A DNA stretch of 64,000 nt, taken from the NCBI RefSeq assembly GCF_008086045.1, contig NZ_VSEY01000017.1:1-64000 (forward strand), read 5' to 3'. Of this stretch, positions 25,473 to 34,426 are shown one piece after another. The position numbers and the translations under genes were made by a program. Below the pieces are notes generated by a model. It was given only the letters and a program-made list of their open reading frames with translations, was not told the origin of the DNA and searched no databases. This DNA comes from Nonomuraea sp. PA05. GTDB lineage: Bacteria > Actinomycetota > Actinomycetes > Streptosporangiales > Streptosporangiaceae. The stretch's first letter is position 1; each line of letters starts with the position of its first letter.

Positions 25473-26825
25473 GTGTCGATGATGGGGGATGCCGGGGCCG
25501 GTGAGCGCCCGAGCTCCGGGACGCACGAATCCGCCATCGCGGAGGAGGCGGAGACCGCCAATCGCTCCCGGCTGGCCTGGAAACAGGAGCAGCTACGGGT
25601 CTGGGACCTGCTGCAGTTGATCTCACCGTGGCTGCTGCTGACGATCTCGGCGGCGGTCTATTTCTCGTGGGTGCTTCCTGCCTCCGGTGAACGCTTCTGG
25701 CCTGCGGGCGCAGCCGTCCTCGGGCTGGTCGCGGTCGCGGTGCCGTGGGTACTGTTCGGTCACACGCTGCCCATCAAGAGGAGGACGCTCCGGCCCCTGC
25801 GGGCGGGCGTCTTCTTCGTCGGGCTGCTGGCGCTGTGCGTCACCCTCATGACGTACTCCGAGATCTTCCTCGTCTTCACCGTCGCGGGCTTCTTCCACGC
25901 GTACCTGCTCAGGCCGTGGCCGCTGGGGGTGCTCGGCGTCCTGGCCACCTCCGTGGCACTCAACGGCTCGGCGATGCGCGTGTGGGCCGGCCCGACCCCG
26001 GACATGCTCGCGGAGTTCATCCTGATCGTCACCGTGCAGACCGCGGCGATCGGGGTGGGCATCCTGCTGACGGCGCGCAGCGAACCAGAGGAACGCAAGC
26101 GGGAGGAGCTCGTCGAGCGACTCGAGGCGGCACTGCACGAGAACGCCGGGCTCCACGCGCAACTGGTCGCCCAGGCCCGCGAATCCGGGGCGCAGGATGA
26201 GCGGCAGCGACTGGCCGGCGAGATCCACGACACGCTGGCCCAGGGGCTCGCCGGCATCATCACCCAACTCCAGGCGGCGGAGCGTTCCGCGAGCGTGCGG
26301 GGCGAGACGGATGAGCATGTCGTGCGTGCGCTCCGGCTCGCGCGCAGCAGTCTGACCGAGGCCAGACGATCGGTGCAGGCGCTCGCTCCCCAGGAACTCG
26401 GGCGAGCGCACCTCCCCGACGCGCTGCGCACGTTGACCGAGCGATGGTCGGAGGACCAGGGGATCACCGCGCACATGGAGGTCACCGGCACCCGGGAGCC
26501 ACTGAGCCCGGCGATCGAGGTGTCACTCTTCCGGGTCGCGCAGGAGTCGCTGACCAACGTGGCCAAGCACGCGGAGGCCACCCGCGTCGGTGTCACGCTG
26601 TCGTACACGGGCCCCGAGGTGCTGCTGGACGTGCGGGATGATGGACGGGGGTTCGCGAAGGGGGCCAGCACCGGCTTCGGCCTGACGAGCATGCGCCAGC
26701 GCATCAGAGGGGTCGGCGGTCACATAGAGGTGCAGAGCGCGCCGGGTGAAGGGACATCCGTCAGTGCGCGCGTTCCGGCGATCACCCCTGCGGGCACGAG
26801 GGCAGAGGGAGAGACCAACCGATGA
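25473..26825 (+). CDS. Sensor histidine kinase, NarL/DesK type (HisKA_3)
   Basis: This is a 450-residue kinase from GTG 25473; ATG 25479 or 25482 are alternatives. It has about six N-terminal membrane helices (about residues 48-200), a short coiled linker, the H-box ERQRLAGEIHDTLAQGLAGI with phosphoacceptor His, the N-box VAQESLTNVAKHA, and G-boxes DVRDDGRGF and GFGLTSMRQRI. No large extracellular sensor is present, so it probably senses a membrane-associated cue, as in intramembrane-sensing kinases next to ABC exporters. Its stop overlaps the response regulator start. Confidence 0.9.
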   Translation: MSMMGDAGAGERPSSGTHESAIAEEAETANRSRLAWKQEQLRVWDLLQLISPWLLLTISAAVYFSWVLPASGERFWPAGAAVLGLVAVAVPWVLFGHTLPIKRRTLRPLRAGVFFVGLLALCVTLMTYSEIFLVFTVAGFFHAYLLRPWPLGVLGVLATSVALNGSAMRVWAGPTPDMLAEFILIVTVQTAAIGVGILLTARSEPEERKREELVERLEAALHENAGLHAQLVAQARESGAQDERQRLAGEIHDTLAQGLAGIITQLQAAERSASVRGETDEHVVRALRLARSSLTEARRSVQALAPQELGRAHLPDALRTLTERWSEDQGITAHMEVTGTREPLSPAIEVSLFRVAQESLTNVAKHAEATRVGVTLSYTGPEVLLDVRDDGRGFAKGASTGFGLTSMRQRIRGVGGHIEVQSAPGEGTSVSARVPAITPAGTRAEGETNR

Positions 26826-27442
26826 TTCGACTGGTGATTGTCGACGACCATCCGATCGTGCGGGGCGGTCTTCGCGACACCTTCGCCGACGCCGAGGACA
26901 TCGTCGTGGTAGGTGAGGCCGGGGACGGTGCCGAGGGCATCGAACGTGCGCGGCTGCTGGCCGCGGATGTCGTGCTCATGGACCTGCGGATGCCCGGGAT
27001 GGACGGCGTCGCCGCGACCGCGGCCCTGCGCGAGCGGGCCCCGAGTGCCCGCGTGCTGATCCTGACCACCTTCGACAGCGAGAGCGACGTACTGCCGGCG
27101 ATCGAGGCGGGTGCCATCGGCTATCTGCTGAAGGATGCGCTGCCCGACGAGCTGATGCGAGCCGTCCGCGCGGCCGCGCGTGGAGAGTCGGTGCTCGCGC
27201 CGTCGGTGACGCAGCACTTCATGGGGCAGGTCCGGAGGCCCGGCGCCGGCACGCTGACCGATCGGGAGAAGGAGGTGCTGCAGTTGGTCGCGAACGGCAA
27301 CTCGAACCGAGAGGCCGCTACGGCGTTGTTCATCGGCGAGGCGAGCATCAAGACCCATCTGCAGCACATCTACGACAAGCTCGGCGTGCGTGATCGAGCC
27401 TCGGCAGTGGCCGAGGGCTACCGCCGTCGCCTGCTCACCTGA
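26822..27442 (+). CDS. Response regulator, NarL/FixJ family
   Basis: This 206-residue regulator has a receiver domain (VDDHPIVRGGL; phosphoacceptor Asp in VVLMDLRMPGMDG; Thr in LILTTFD; Lys in LLKDALPDEL). The C-terminal LuxR-type helix-turn-helix is LTDREKEVLQLVANGNSNREAATALFIGEASIKTHLQHIYDKLGVRDR. The ATG overlaps the kinase stop. It most likely controls the upstream ABC exporter. Confidence 0.93.
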   Translation: MIRLVIVDDHPIVRGGLRDTFADAEDIVVVGEAGDGAEGIERARLLAADVVLMDLRMPGMDGVAATAALRERAPSARVLILTTFDSESDVLPAIEAGAIGYLLKDALPDELMRAVRAAARGESVLAPSVTQHFMGQVRRPGAGTLTDREKEVLQLVANGNSNREAATALFIGEASIKTHLQHIYDKLGVRDRASAVAEGYRRRLLT

Positions 27443-27618
27443 CCCAGCCCGGGGGTCTAGGGACGCTCAGTCGCCGGTGACGGCGGCCGGCTCACCCTGG
27501 AGCAAGTACGCCCCCGGCGACCACAGAACGTAACAACAGACACCACCGCGAAGAGAACACCGACTATCTGAGCAGCGACTCTTGCCAGTCTCGTAGGCCG
27601 ACATGACGAACAGTCCGC

Positions 27619-27654
27619 GGAAAGGTGACCGGGTGCGTACGCGGTCACCTTTCC
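27619..27654 (+). terminator. Perfect 13-bp hairpin between the two-component operon and sigJ
   Basis: GGAAAGGTGACCG (27619-27631) pairs with CGGTCACCTTTCC (27642-27654) over a 10-nt loop. It could terminate the response regulator transcript. Its right arm contains the -35 element (GGTCACC) of the sigma gene promoter, so the symmetry may also be regulatory. Confidence 0.6.
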
Positions 27655-27670
27655 TTCGTTCGATGCGTCA
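27643..27670 (+). promoter_or_regulatory. ECF41-type promoter of the sigma factor gene
   Basis: GGTCACC (27643-27649), a 16-nt spacer and CGTCA (27666-27670) lie 36 nt upstream of the sigma factor start. It is identical in sequence and spacing to the promoters at 19471 and 22165, implying autoregulation. Confidence 0.7.
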
Positions 27671-27706
27671 GCGCTCTGACGTGACTGAAATGAGAGGACG
27701 ACAACC

Positions 27707-28594
27707 GTGACGCCCCATAACTTTCTGGCCGACCAGTTCCAGGAGCACCGCCCCCATCTGAAGGCGGTCGCCTACCGCATGCTCGGCTCGCTGAACGAGG
27801 CCGAGGACGCCGTCCAGGAGGCCTGGCTGCGGCTGGCGCGCTCGGGCTCGGGCGACATCGCCAATCTCGGCGGCTGGCTGACCACCGTGGTCGGCCGGGT
27901 GTGTCTGGATATGCTGCGTGCCCGTAAGTCCCGGCGTGAGGAGTCGCTGGAGGACCGCCTGCCCGATCCGGTGGTCAGCCGTGCGGATGCCGCCGATCCG
28001 GAGCAGGAAGTACTGCTGGCCGATGCGGTGGGCCTGGCGCTGCTGGTCGTGCTGGAGTCCCTGACCCCGGCCGAACGGCTGGCGTTCGTGCTCCACGACA
28101 TGTTCGGCCTGCCGTTCGAGCAGATCGCGCCCATCGTGGACCGCACCCCCGCGACGGCCAAGAAGCTCGCCAGCCGCGCCCGCCTGCGCGTCCGCGGCGC
28201 CGCCCCGAACCCCGGCCCCGACCCGGCCGATCAGCGCCGCGTCGTGGACGCATTCCTAGCCGCCGCCCGCGGCGGCGACTTCACCGCGCTGGTGTCCATC
28301 CTCGACCCCGACGTGGTGCTGCGCGCCGACGGCGGGGTGCTCACCGGCGGCATGAAGGTCCTGCGCGGCGTCGCGGCTGTGGCCGGGCAACTCGCCACCT
28401 TCCAGCGCATGGCCACCAGCGCCACCACCCATCCGGCGCTCGTCAACGGCCTCGCCGGCCTGGTCAACACCATCGATGACCGGCCCATCTCCGTCATGAG
28501 CTTCACCATCGCCGACGGCACGATCTCCACCATCGAAATTCTGTCCGACCCCGACCGGCTGGCCCGGCTCGACCTCACCCGCCTGGAGCCGTGA
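27707..28594 (+). CDS. sigJ: ECF RNA polymerase sigma factor, SigJ/ECF41 group
   Basis: This 295-residue sigma-70 family factor has region 2 (HLKAVAYRMLGSLNEAEDAVQEAWLRL), region 4 (LTPAERLAFVLHDMFGLPFEQIAPIVDRTPATAKKLASRARLRV) and a C-terminal SnoaL-like extension of about 110 residues starting VDAFLAAARGGDF. The extension is the hallmark of ECF41/SigJ factors, where it replaces an anti-sigma factor. The start is GTG 27707 after GAGAGGAC. Upstream lies a promoter of the type shared with the CMD and serine hydrolase genes, which are therefore its probable targets. Confidence 0.92.
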   Translation: MTPHNFLADQFQEHRPHLKAVAYRMLGSLNEAEDAVQEAWLRLARSGSGDIANLGGWLTTVVGRVCLDMLRARKSRREESLEDRLPDPVVSRADAADPEQEVLLADAVGLALLVVLESLTPAERLAFVLHDMFGLPFEQIAPIVDRTPATAKKLASRARLRVRGAAPNPGPDPADQRRVVDAFLAAARGGDFTALVSILDPDVVLRADGGVLTGGMKVLRGVAAVAGQLATFQRMATSATTHPALVNGLAGLVNTIDDRPISVMSFTIADGTISTIEILSDPDRLARLDLTRLEP

Positions 28595-28664
28595 AACCCG
28601 GCCCACGCCCAGGACGGCTTCCTCACAGACGTCCCCAGGTGGCGGGCTCCAGTGGCGCCGATGA

Positions 28665-28808
28665 CTGAACGTCCTGGCCGCCACGGCGCAGGAGCCGGCC
28701 GACTTTCTGACGAGCTTCGTGGTGGTCTGGCGAGGCTGGGATCCGCGCCCGGTCGAGGACGCGGCCAGCTTCGTCAGGCGGGCCCAGGAGTTGCTGGACC
28801 GGGCGTGA
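28665..28808 (+). pseudogene. Unidentified C-terminal gene fragment
   Basis: A frame ending at TGA 28806 reads LAATAQEPADFLTSFVVVW, then EDAASFVRRAQELLDRA. It looks like the helical end of a real protein but has no start or upstream coding sequence. The rest of 28595-28895 holds nothing I can identify. Confidence 0.35.
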
Positions 28809-28895
28809 TCGTGGAGAAGGCCGGCGGCGCCTCATGGGAGGAGGCGGTCAAGCGCCCGATCGGATCTACGGGATTCTTCTTCGACGGCAGGGCCA

Positions 28896-31800
28896 TCAGT
28901 TGTTCGCGCAGGTATGGGCGTATGGGGTGGAGGGTAGGTAGTGGTGCCACTCGTCGGGGGTGAGATCTCGGGTTGCGGCGGTGCAGATGTGGGTGATCGC
29001 GTGATCAGGATCGACGTCCCAGAGGATCAGGGTCTGGTCTGAACCAGCGCTGGCGAGAGTGTTCCCATCGGGGCTGAAGGCGACGGCGTGGACGCGTTGG
29101 GTGTGGCCGGTGAGGCGAGCTGTGGTGCGTCGGCGCGAGACATCCCAGAGGGCGACGCTGGTTTCGCCGCTGGTGTAGGCGAGGGTGCGTCCGTCGGGGC
29201 TGAACGCCACGCCGGTGAAGTCGGCGTCGGCGTGGTCGGTGAGGGTGGTCAACCGGGTGTGGGTGGTGACGTCCCACAGGATGATGGTCTGGTCGTGGCT
29301 GGCGGTGGCGAGGGTGCGCCCGTCGGGGCTGAACTTGACGGTTCTGACCCAGCCGGTGTGGCCGGTGAGAGTGGTGAGGACGGTTCCGCTGACGGGGTTC
29401 CAGAGCTTCACGGTCTGCTCGTGGCCGGCGGTGGCCAGCAGTCGTCCGTCGGGGCTGAACTGGACGCCGTTGACCGCTGTGGTGTGCCCGGTGAGGGTCT
29501 TGAGCACGGCGCCGGTGGTGGAGTCCCAAATGAGGACGGTCCGGTCGACGCTGGCGGTGGCGATGCGGCGGCCGTCAGGGCTGAACGCGACGTTGAGTAC
29601 CTGGCCTGTGTGCCCGGTCAGCCTGGTGGGTGTGCCGGTGTCGAGGTTCCAGAGGGTGAGTGTGTTGCCGGCGGCGCCGTCTGGGCAGCAGGGGAAGGGC
29701 TGGGTGACGGTGGCCAGCGTGCGGCCGTCGGGGCTGAAGGCGACGGCATTGGTGAACACCTCACCATCGGTGAGGACCGCGCGGAGACCGCGGTCGGCGG
29801 TATTCCACAGGGTCGTCTGGTTGCCGCTGGCGGTGGCGACGGTGCGCCCATCGGGGCTGAACGCTACGGCGCTGACCATTTTGGGGTGTTCGGCGACGAC
29901 AGGCTGGCTGGGATCCCACAGGAGGATGGAGCCGTCTTCGCCACCGGCGGCGAGCATCGAGGTGCGCGGGCTGAACGCCATGGTGTAGACAGCGGTTCGG
30001 AGACCGCTCAGCCGCCCCCGCAAGACCCGGTGGTGGGTGTCCCACAGCAGCACCGCCGTGTTGTCGTCCCCGGCGGTGGCCAGGGTGCGTCCGTCGGGGC
30101 TGAACGCCAGTGCCATGACCTGTCCGGGTTTGTGGTGGGTGAAGGTGGTCAGCCGGGTGCGGGTGGGCACATCCCACAGGACCGCGGTGGTGTCGCCGGT
30201 GCCGACGGCCAATATGGCCCCGTCCGGGCTGAAGGCGACGGCGTACGCACCGTCGTCGGTGTGGCCGGTCAACGTGGCCACCCGGGCGGAGCGGGGGATG
30301 TCCCAGAGGATCACCGTCGAGTCTTCGGAGGCGGTGGCGAGGATGCGTCCGTCGGGGCTGAACGCCAGTGTGCGCACGGCTTCGGTATGGCCTGACAGCG
30401 TGGTCACGCGGGTGTGTCGGGCCACGTCCCAGAGGATCACGTCGTTGTCGGCGGTGGTGGCCAGGATGCGGCCGTCAGGGCTGAAGAGGATGTCTTGTAC
30501 CCGCTTGGTGAGGCTGGTCATGGTCGCGACGGGGGCACGGCGGTCCAGATCCCAGATCGCGATCTGGTTGTCCTCGCCGCCGGTGGCGGCCGTGTGCCCG
30601 TCCGGACTCACGGCGGCAGCGGTCAACCAGGTGTGGTGGCCGGTGAGCGTTGCCGTTCTGGCGCGTCGGCCGGTGTCCCACAGGGACAGGGTCTGGTCCC
30701 GGCCGACGCTGAGCACGGTGTTGCCATCCGGCAGGTAGGCGATCTGGGAGACGGCGCCGGCATGACCGAGCAGTTTGCCCAGGTGGCCTCGATAGGGCGA
30801 CATACTGAGCAGGGCACCGCGCGCCTCGGTCGTCGGTGCGGTGCGGTAGGCCTGCGCGGCAAGCAGCATGGCCGTGCCGGGTTCGGTGCTGGCCAGCCCG
30901 AGCGATTCGGCAGCGAGCTGCCGGGAGACCGCGGTCTGCTGCTGCGCGACCGCGTCTCGGCGTTGCACGAATGCGACCGTGCCGGCGCCGACGGCGGCCA
31001 CCAGTAGCACGCCCAACGCGGTGACGAGGTATCGGAGCTGTCGGTGGCGGCGGGCGATGGCGGCGCGTTCCCGGTCGGCCAGGTCGATCGATGCGTCCAG
31101 AAATTCCCGCTCTATTGCGGTCATGGTGGCGCGCCCGGCGTTGCGGGTGGCCCACTCGCGGGCGACGGCGAGTCGAGCCCCTCGGTACAACGCCCCGGGG
31201 TCGCGCTCCAGCGACGTCCAGGACCGAGCCGCCTCGCTGAGTTGTCGGTGAGTGCGTAGCCCGTCCCGGTCGGTGGTCAGCCAGCGTTGCAGTCGTGGCC
31301 AGGCGCGGATGAGAGCTTCATGCGCGATCTCGACGGTGTCCTCACCGAGCACGACGAGCCGGGCCGCGGCGAGCCGGTCGAGTACCGAGTCGATGCCGGG
31401 CAGGTCCAGCTCGGCGCGCGGGATCCGGCGGCGGGTGTCCTCGACACCTTCACCGAACGCGACCAGCCGGATCAACGCCTGCCGGGCGGTGACGCGCTGG
31501 TCATTGTCGAAACGGTCGTAGAGGGTTTCCGCGGTCCGGGCGATCGCGCCGGCCACGCCGCCTGCGGCCTCGTAGCCGGTCATGCCCAACACGTCACCGC
31601 GGCGCTGCCGCCAGGTCTCCAACAATGCGTGGGACAGTAGCGGCAGCGCGCCAGGTTGCCCGGACGCCTCGGCAAGGATCTTCGTTACCAGGGCGCGTTC
31701 GACGGTCAGCCCGACCAGGGCGGCGGGTTTGGTGACCACGTCCCGTAGTTCGTCCTCGGTCAGCATCGGGACGGGGATGTTCGCCCCGGCCAGCAACCTG

Positions 31801-32582
31801 GCCAGCACCGGCAGATCCGCGCAGCGGGCGTAGAAGTCCGCCCGGATCCCCAGCACCACTGTGGCCCTCGGGTCGGGGCCTGTCACCAGTCCTGCGATCC
31901 GGTCCACGAACGCACGGCGTCGCGCCGGGTCCCGGCAGTGGGTGAACACCTCCTCGAACTGATCGACGATGAGCACCAGCTCACCATCGGCCGGTGTCGA
32001 GCCGATCGCCTCCATCGCCGCCGCCTCCGGGTCACCGCCTGGCGTCATCAGCACCACGGCACGCCCGGACGGTCCCACGCCATCCGTTCCGGCCCCGTCC
32101 GCACCGGTGGTCAGGGCCGGGATCAACCCCGCGCGCAGCAATGAGGACTTACCGCTGCCCGAGGCCCCGAACACCGCCACAAACCGTTGCCGCCTCAACA
32201 GTCGGACAAGCTGCGCCACCATCGCGTCCCGCCCGAAGAACCGGGCGCCGTCATGCACCCCGTAACTGAGCAGCCCCTGATAAGGCGGATCCTCATCAGC
32301 GTCCGACGGGTGGCTCGCGGCGCACTCTGCGGCGGCCTGCCGCCACAGTTGCTCCCAGATGAGCGGGTCACCGTCACACGCCCGCACATAGGCCAATGTC
32401 ACAGCCAAGCTCGGTAGCCGCTTCCCGCCGGCGGCGTTGGCCAACGTCGGAGCCGAGAACTCAGCCCGCGCAGCCAATTCCCGATACCCCGGACTCCCTG
32501 CCTGCCGACGCAACTTCCGCAATCCGGCAGCCAACGACTCAACCGGACCGGAACCAGTCAACTTCCGCTCGGGGCGCGGCAT
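28896..32582 (-). CDS. XRE helix-turn-helix, STAND-like NTPase, WD40 repeat protein
   Basis: This 1,228-residue protein starts at ATG 32582 after GGGGAGGAG. Its order is: N-terminal XRE-like helix-turn-helix (about residues 15-80); a STAND NTPase with RFFGRDAMVAQLVRLL and Walker A GASGSGKSS (about residue 142), Walker B LVLIVDQFEEVF and a winged-helix/arm region; a single membrane helix near residue 525 (YLVTALGVLLVAAVGAGTVAFV); then about 14 WD40 blades carrying FSPDGR(I/T)LATA and WD signatures. The last blade ends in a conserved TRDLTPDEW tail. Such proteins are thought to be signalling or defence scaffolds; the ligand is unknown. The repeats are diverged at the DNA level. Confidence 0.92.
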   Translation of the reverse strand: MPRPERKLTGSGPVESLAAGLRKLRRQAGSPGYRELAARAEFSAPTLANAAGGKRLPSLAVTLAYVRACDGDPLIWEQLWRQAAAECAASHPSDADEDPPYQGLLSYGVHDGARFFGRDAMVAQLVRLLRRQRFVAVFGASGSGKSSLLRAGLIPALTTGADGAGTDGVGPSGRAVVLMTPGGDPEAAAMEAIGSTPADGELVLIVDQFEEVFTHCRDPARRRAFVDRIAGLVTGPDPRATVVLGIRADFYARCADLPVLARLLAGANIPVPMLTEDELRDVVTKPAALVGLTVERALVTKILAEASGQPGALPLLSHALLETWRQRRGDVLGMTGYEAAGGVAGAIARTAETLYDRFDNDQRVTARQALIRLVAFGEGVEDTRRRIPRAELDLPGIDSVLDRLAAARLVVLGEDTVEIAHEALIRAWPRLQRWLTTDRDGLRTHRQLSEAARSWTSLERDPGALYRGARLAVAREWATRNAGRATMTAIEREFLDASIDLADRERAAIARRHRQLRYLVTALGVLLVAAVGAGTVAFVQRRDAVAQQQTAVSRQLAAESLGLASTEPGTAMLLAAQAYRTAPTTEARGALLSMSPYRGHLGKLLGHAGAVSQIAYLPDGNTVLSVGRDQTLSLWDTGRRARTATLTGHHTWLTAAAVSPDGHTAATGGEDNQIAIWDLDRRAPVATMTSLTKRVQDILFSPDGRILATTADNDVILWDVARHTRVTTLSGHTEAVRTLAFSPDGRILATASEDSTVILWDIPRSARVATLTGHTDDGAYAVAFSPDGAILAVGTGDTTAVLWDVPTRTRLTTFTHHKPGQVMALAFSPDGRTLATAGDDNTAVLLWDTHHRVLRGRLSGLRTAVYTMAFSPRTSMLAAGGEDGSILLWDPSQPVVAEHPKMVSAVAFSPDGRTVATASGNQTTLWNTADRGLRAVLTDGEVFTNAVAFSPDGRTLATVTQPFPCCPDGAAGNTLTLWNLDTGTPTRLTGHTGQVLNVAFSPDGRRIATASVDRTVLIWDSTTGAVLKTLTGHTTAVNGVQFSPDGRLLATAGHEQTVKLWNPVSGTVLTTLTGHTGWVRTVKFSPDGRTLATASHDQTIILWDVTTHTRLTTLTDHADADFTGVAFSPDGRTLAYTSGETSVALWDVSRRRTTARLTGHTQRVHAVAFSPDGNTLASAGSDQTLILWDVDPDHAITHICTAATRDLTPDEWHHYLPSTPYAHTCANN

Positions 32583-33132
32583 AACTCCTCCCCTGGCAAC
32601 GCGCTCGCCTCAACCATCTGTACACCAGTTCCGCCACAAGCGGATTACTCCAGTCGGCGTATCATGCGCGGTCGCAGCAGGAAACATCCCCTGATTCCAA
32701 GTCGGCACCCAGGCGCTGATCTTTCGTGAGCATGTTGTTAAGCCAGAACAGGGCTGGGCAACAACACCTCGACCCGCTCAGATGGACATCGTCAAGGCCG
32801 AATGACAACCTGAGCGGCGGTCGAGCGCCGTCCTGTGCGGTTACTCGCCGCCTCCGCCATGAGTCCAGTTTCGGAAGAGTCAATCAGGATATCTCGACCG
32901 CGACACGACGTGAGAGCGCGGATGGCCAAGTCCCGGGGATACAGCAGTGTCAATCGGGAGCCACATCAAATCGCTGATCAAGGAAGTTGGTCGCCTGAAG
33001 GGCACGTCGACAAGTGCTAGGTGTACTCTCACTCGCCGGTTTGTACACCGTCGCAGCGGCGATCTCGCAGACGGATGGCGGCGCTAGCAGGTGAACGTGC
33101 GAAAAGCGATCCGACATGAGGAGACACGCACG
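32583..33132. other. Intergenic region without supported gene
   Basis: The region is lower in GC than its surroundings and has only short open frames without similarity. It should hold the minus-strand promoter of the WD40 protein and the plus-strand promoter of the small secreted protein, but no convincing -35/-10 pair stands out. Confidence 0.5.
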
Positions 33133-33447
33133 ATGCACTCACTGATTCTGGTTATGGCAGTCGTACTGGCAACTTCCGCGACACCGGACACGGCAGAGGG
33201 AACGCTTACCCTGCTGGACGACACGGTCGGCGGTCGCCTGACCTGCACAAGCGGACAGGTGGTGTGGATCACCGAACGTACCAGCGCGGGAACGACAACC
33301 GTGCGGATCGAGTCGTTCATCGCTCGGCAAGTCAAGCACCACTGGTCAACCACAACCATACGCAGCCAGTTCACGACCGCGGCCTGGCAGGTGACCACCA
33401 CAGGTGTTATCGACCGGTCAGTGACCAGGGCCTACTGCGCGCCCTGA
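33133..33447 (+). CDS. Small secreted protein of unknown function
   Basis: This 104-residue product has a short signal peptide (MHSLILVMAVVLATSATPDTAEG). The mature part has two cysteines (LTCTSG near residue 38 and RAYC at the end) and a strand-rich pattern VVWITERTSAGTTTVRI, KHHWSTTTI, AAWQVTTTG. ATGAGGAG lies upstream of ATG 33133. It is the first of several small exported proteins in tandem. The terminal Cys and HHW-to-AW spacing resemble the next, broken gene, suggesting duplication. Function unknown. Confidence 0.65.
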   Translation: MHSLILVMAVVLATSATPDTAEGTLTLLDDTVGGRLTCTSGQVVWITERTSAGTTTVRIESFIARQVKHHWSTTTIRSQFTTAAWQVTTTGVIDRSVTRAYCAP

Positions 33448-33491
33448 CCTCCCCCTTTCCGACTCTCCCGCTACAACAAAAGGAGGAACAC

Positions 33492-33737
33492 GTGATCAAG
33501 CGCACCATCCGCACGACATTGCTGGCGTCGCGCGGCTTCCGACCCGAGCGGTTTGTAGATCCAATCCTTTAGAGCCGCGCCGGCGTGGAGCTGGCGGCCC
33601 TCGGAACCAGCCTGTTCGATCACTCAAAGATCGATTATCGAGTCAACCCTCTACGACACCACTGGACAGAGGTCTCGACAACCGCCGAGACGTCGGCGAA
33701 AGCCGGGCTCCGGCACCACATCTATATCGATCACTGA
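33492..33737 (+). pseudogene. Broken small secreted protein, related to its neighbour
   Basis: A very strong AAAAGGAGGAA precedes GTG 33492. The frame begins IKRTIRTTLLAS, the start of a signal peptide, but then diverges and stops at TAG 33570. In the same frame it continues GVELAALGTSLFDHSKIDY, then RHHWTEVSTTAETSAKAG to TGA 33735. The signal-peptide core seems deleted, and a nonsense codon interrupts the rest. The RHHW and TTA segments resemble KHHWSTTTI/FTTAAW of the preceding protein. Confidence 0.55.
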
Positions 33738-33795
33738 AAGACGGGAGGCGCACAACAGCGAACACTGAACTCTCCACCGAAGAGAGGAGAAAACC

Positions 33796-34131
33796 ATGAA
33801 GATCTCTCAAATCTCCACTGCAACGCGTCGCAAGTTCAGAACTGTCGTCATCACTGCCCTACTGGCCGTCGGCGGCGTGGCGGTCGGCGCCACGGCGGCA
33901 TTTGCCGACGAGCCGACCGCCCCGGCCTGTATCAACAGGCAAAACATCCAGTGGTACTCCGTGATCCTTACCAACAATTGCCCACCTGGAGCCGGATACT
34001 ATTTGAAGGTGATCTTCGACAGCGCCCCGGACAGTAGCTGCTTCTGGCTGGCGTCCGGAGCTTCCCGGCGGGTCGACGGCGACACGCGCTACCCCTACAT
34101 CGAGTACAACAGAACGGTCGTCTGCGGCTGA
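33796..34131 (+). CDS. Small secreted protein, alpha-amylase-inhibitor-like (tendamistat-like)
   Basis: This 111-residue protein has a long signal peptide (RRKFRTVVITALLAVGGVAVGATAAFA, cleavage near residue 37). The mature 74 residues carry four cysteines: EPTAPAC, NNC, SSC and VVC. The spacing, EPxxPxC start, NNCP, YLKVIFD and final RxxVC agree with the small beta-sandwich inhibitors of the tendamistat type. The WRY inhibitory triplet of tendamistat is not present (IQWYSV instead), so inhibition of amylase is doubtful. GAGAGGAGAAAACC gives a strong start. Family assignment is moderate. Confidence 0.65.
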   Translation: MKISQISTATRRKFRTVVITALLAVGGVAVGATAAFADEPTAPACINRQNIQWYSVILTNNCPPGAGYYLKVIFDSAPDSSCFWLASGASRRVDGDTRYPYIEYNRTVVCG

Positions 34132-34426
34132 CCGCGAGGACAAGACGCGGCCGGTGATCGGGAACGGCAACAAGGCGCGACCTGCGCCGCCCACTCCTGC
34201 GCCTGCCGCGACGGCGAGGGCGCGTTCGGCGAAGGCGGGCGCGGCATGACCTGAAGGTCCTGCCATCGCCATACGGGAACCTGACGGCTCGTCAATCGCA
34301 AGCCATGTCCAAGACGCCGGTGGCCGCTCTTAATCGCCGGTGTGGATGGCGCACAACCGCCGAGGGCTCATCGGAAGGAGACGTCGTGGCTGACCTTGCT
34401 GGTCCTTCGCACGAAGGGTTTGCGCC

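Noticed and set aside
24708..27442. The ABC-two-component genes as part of the SigJ regulon
   Set aside because: No GGTCACC-N16-CGTCA element was found upstream of 23779, so membership is unsupported.
29088..30395. 435-codon Gly/Ala/Glu-rich open frame opposite the WD40 repeats
   Set aside because: Its repetitive translation mirrors the WD40 blades on the minus strand, and it has no translation signal.
28990..30740. Periodic DNA repeats, considered as a CRISPR-like or tandem repeat array
   Set aside because: The period of about 126 bp comes from WD40 blades; units are diverged and in frame, with no constant short repeat and unique spacers.
32583..33132. Possible IS remnant around 32650-32800
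   Set aside because: Short minus-strand pieces (such as LFWLNNMLTKDQRL) look protein-like, but I could not tie them to a transposase family with confidence.
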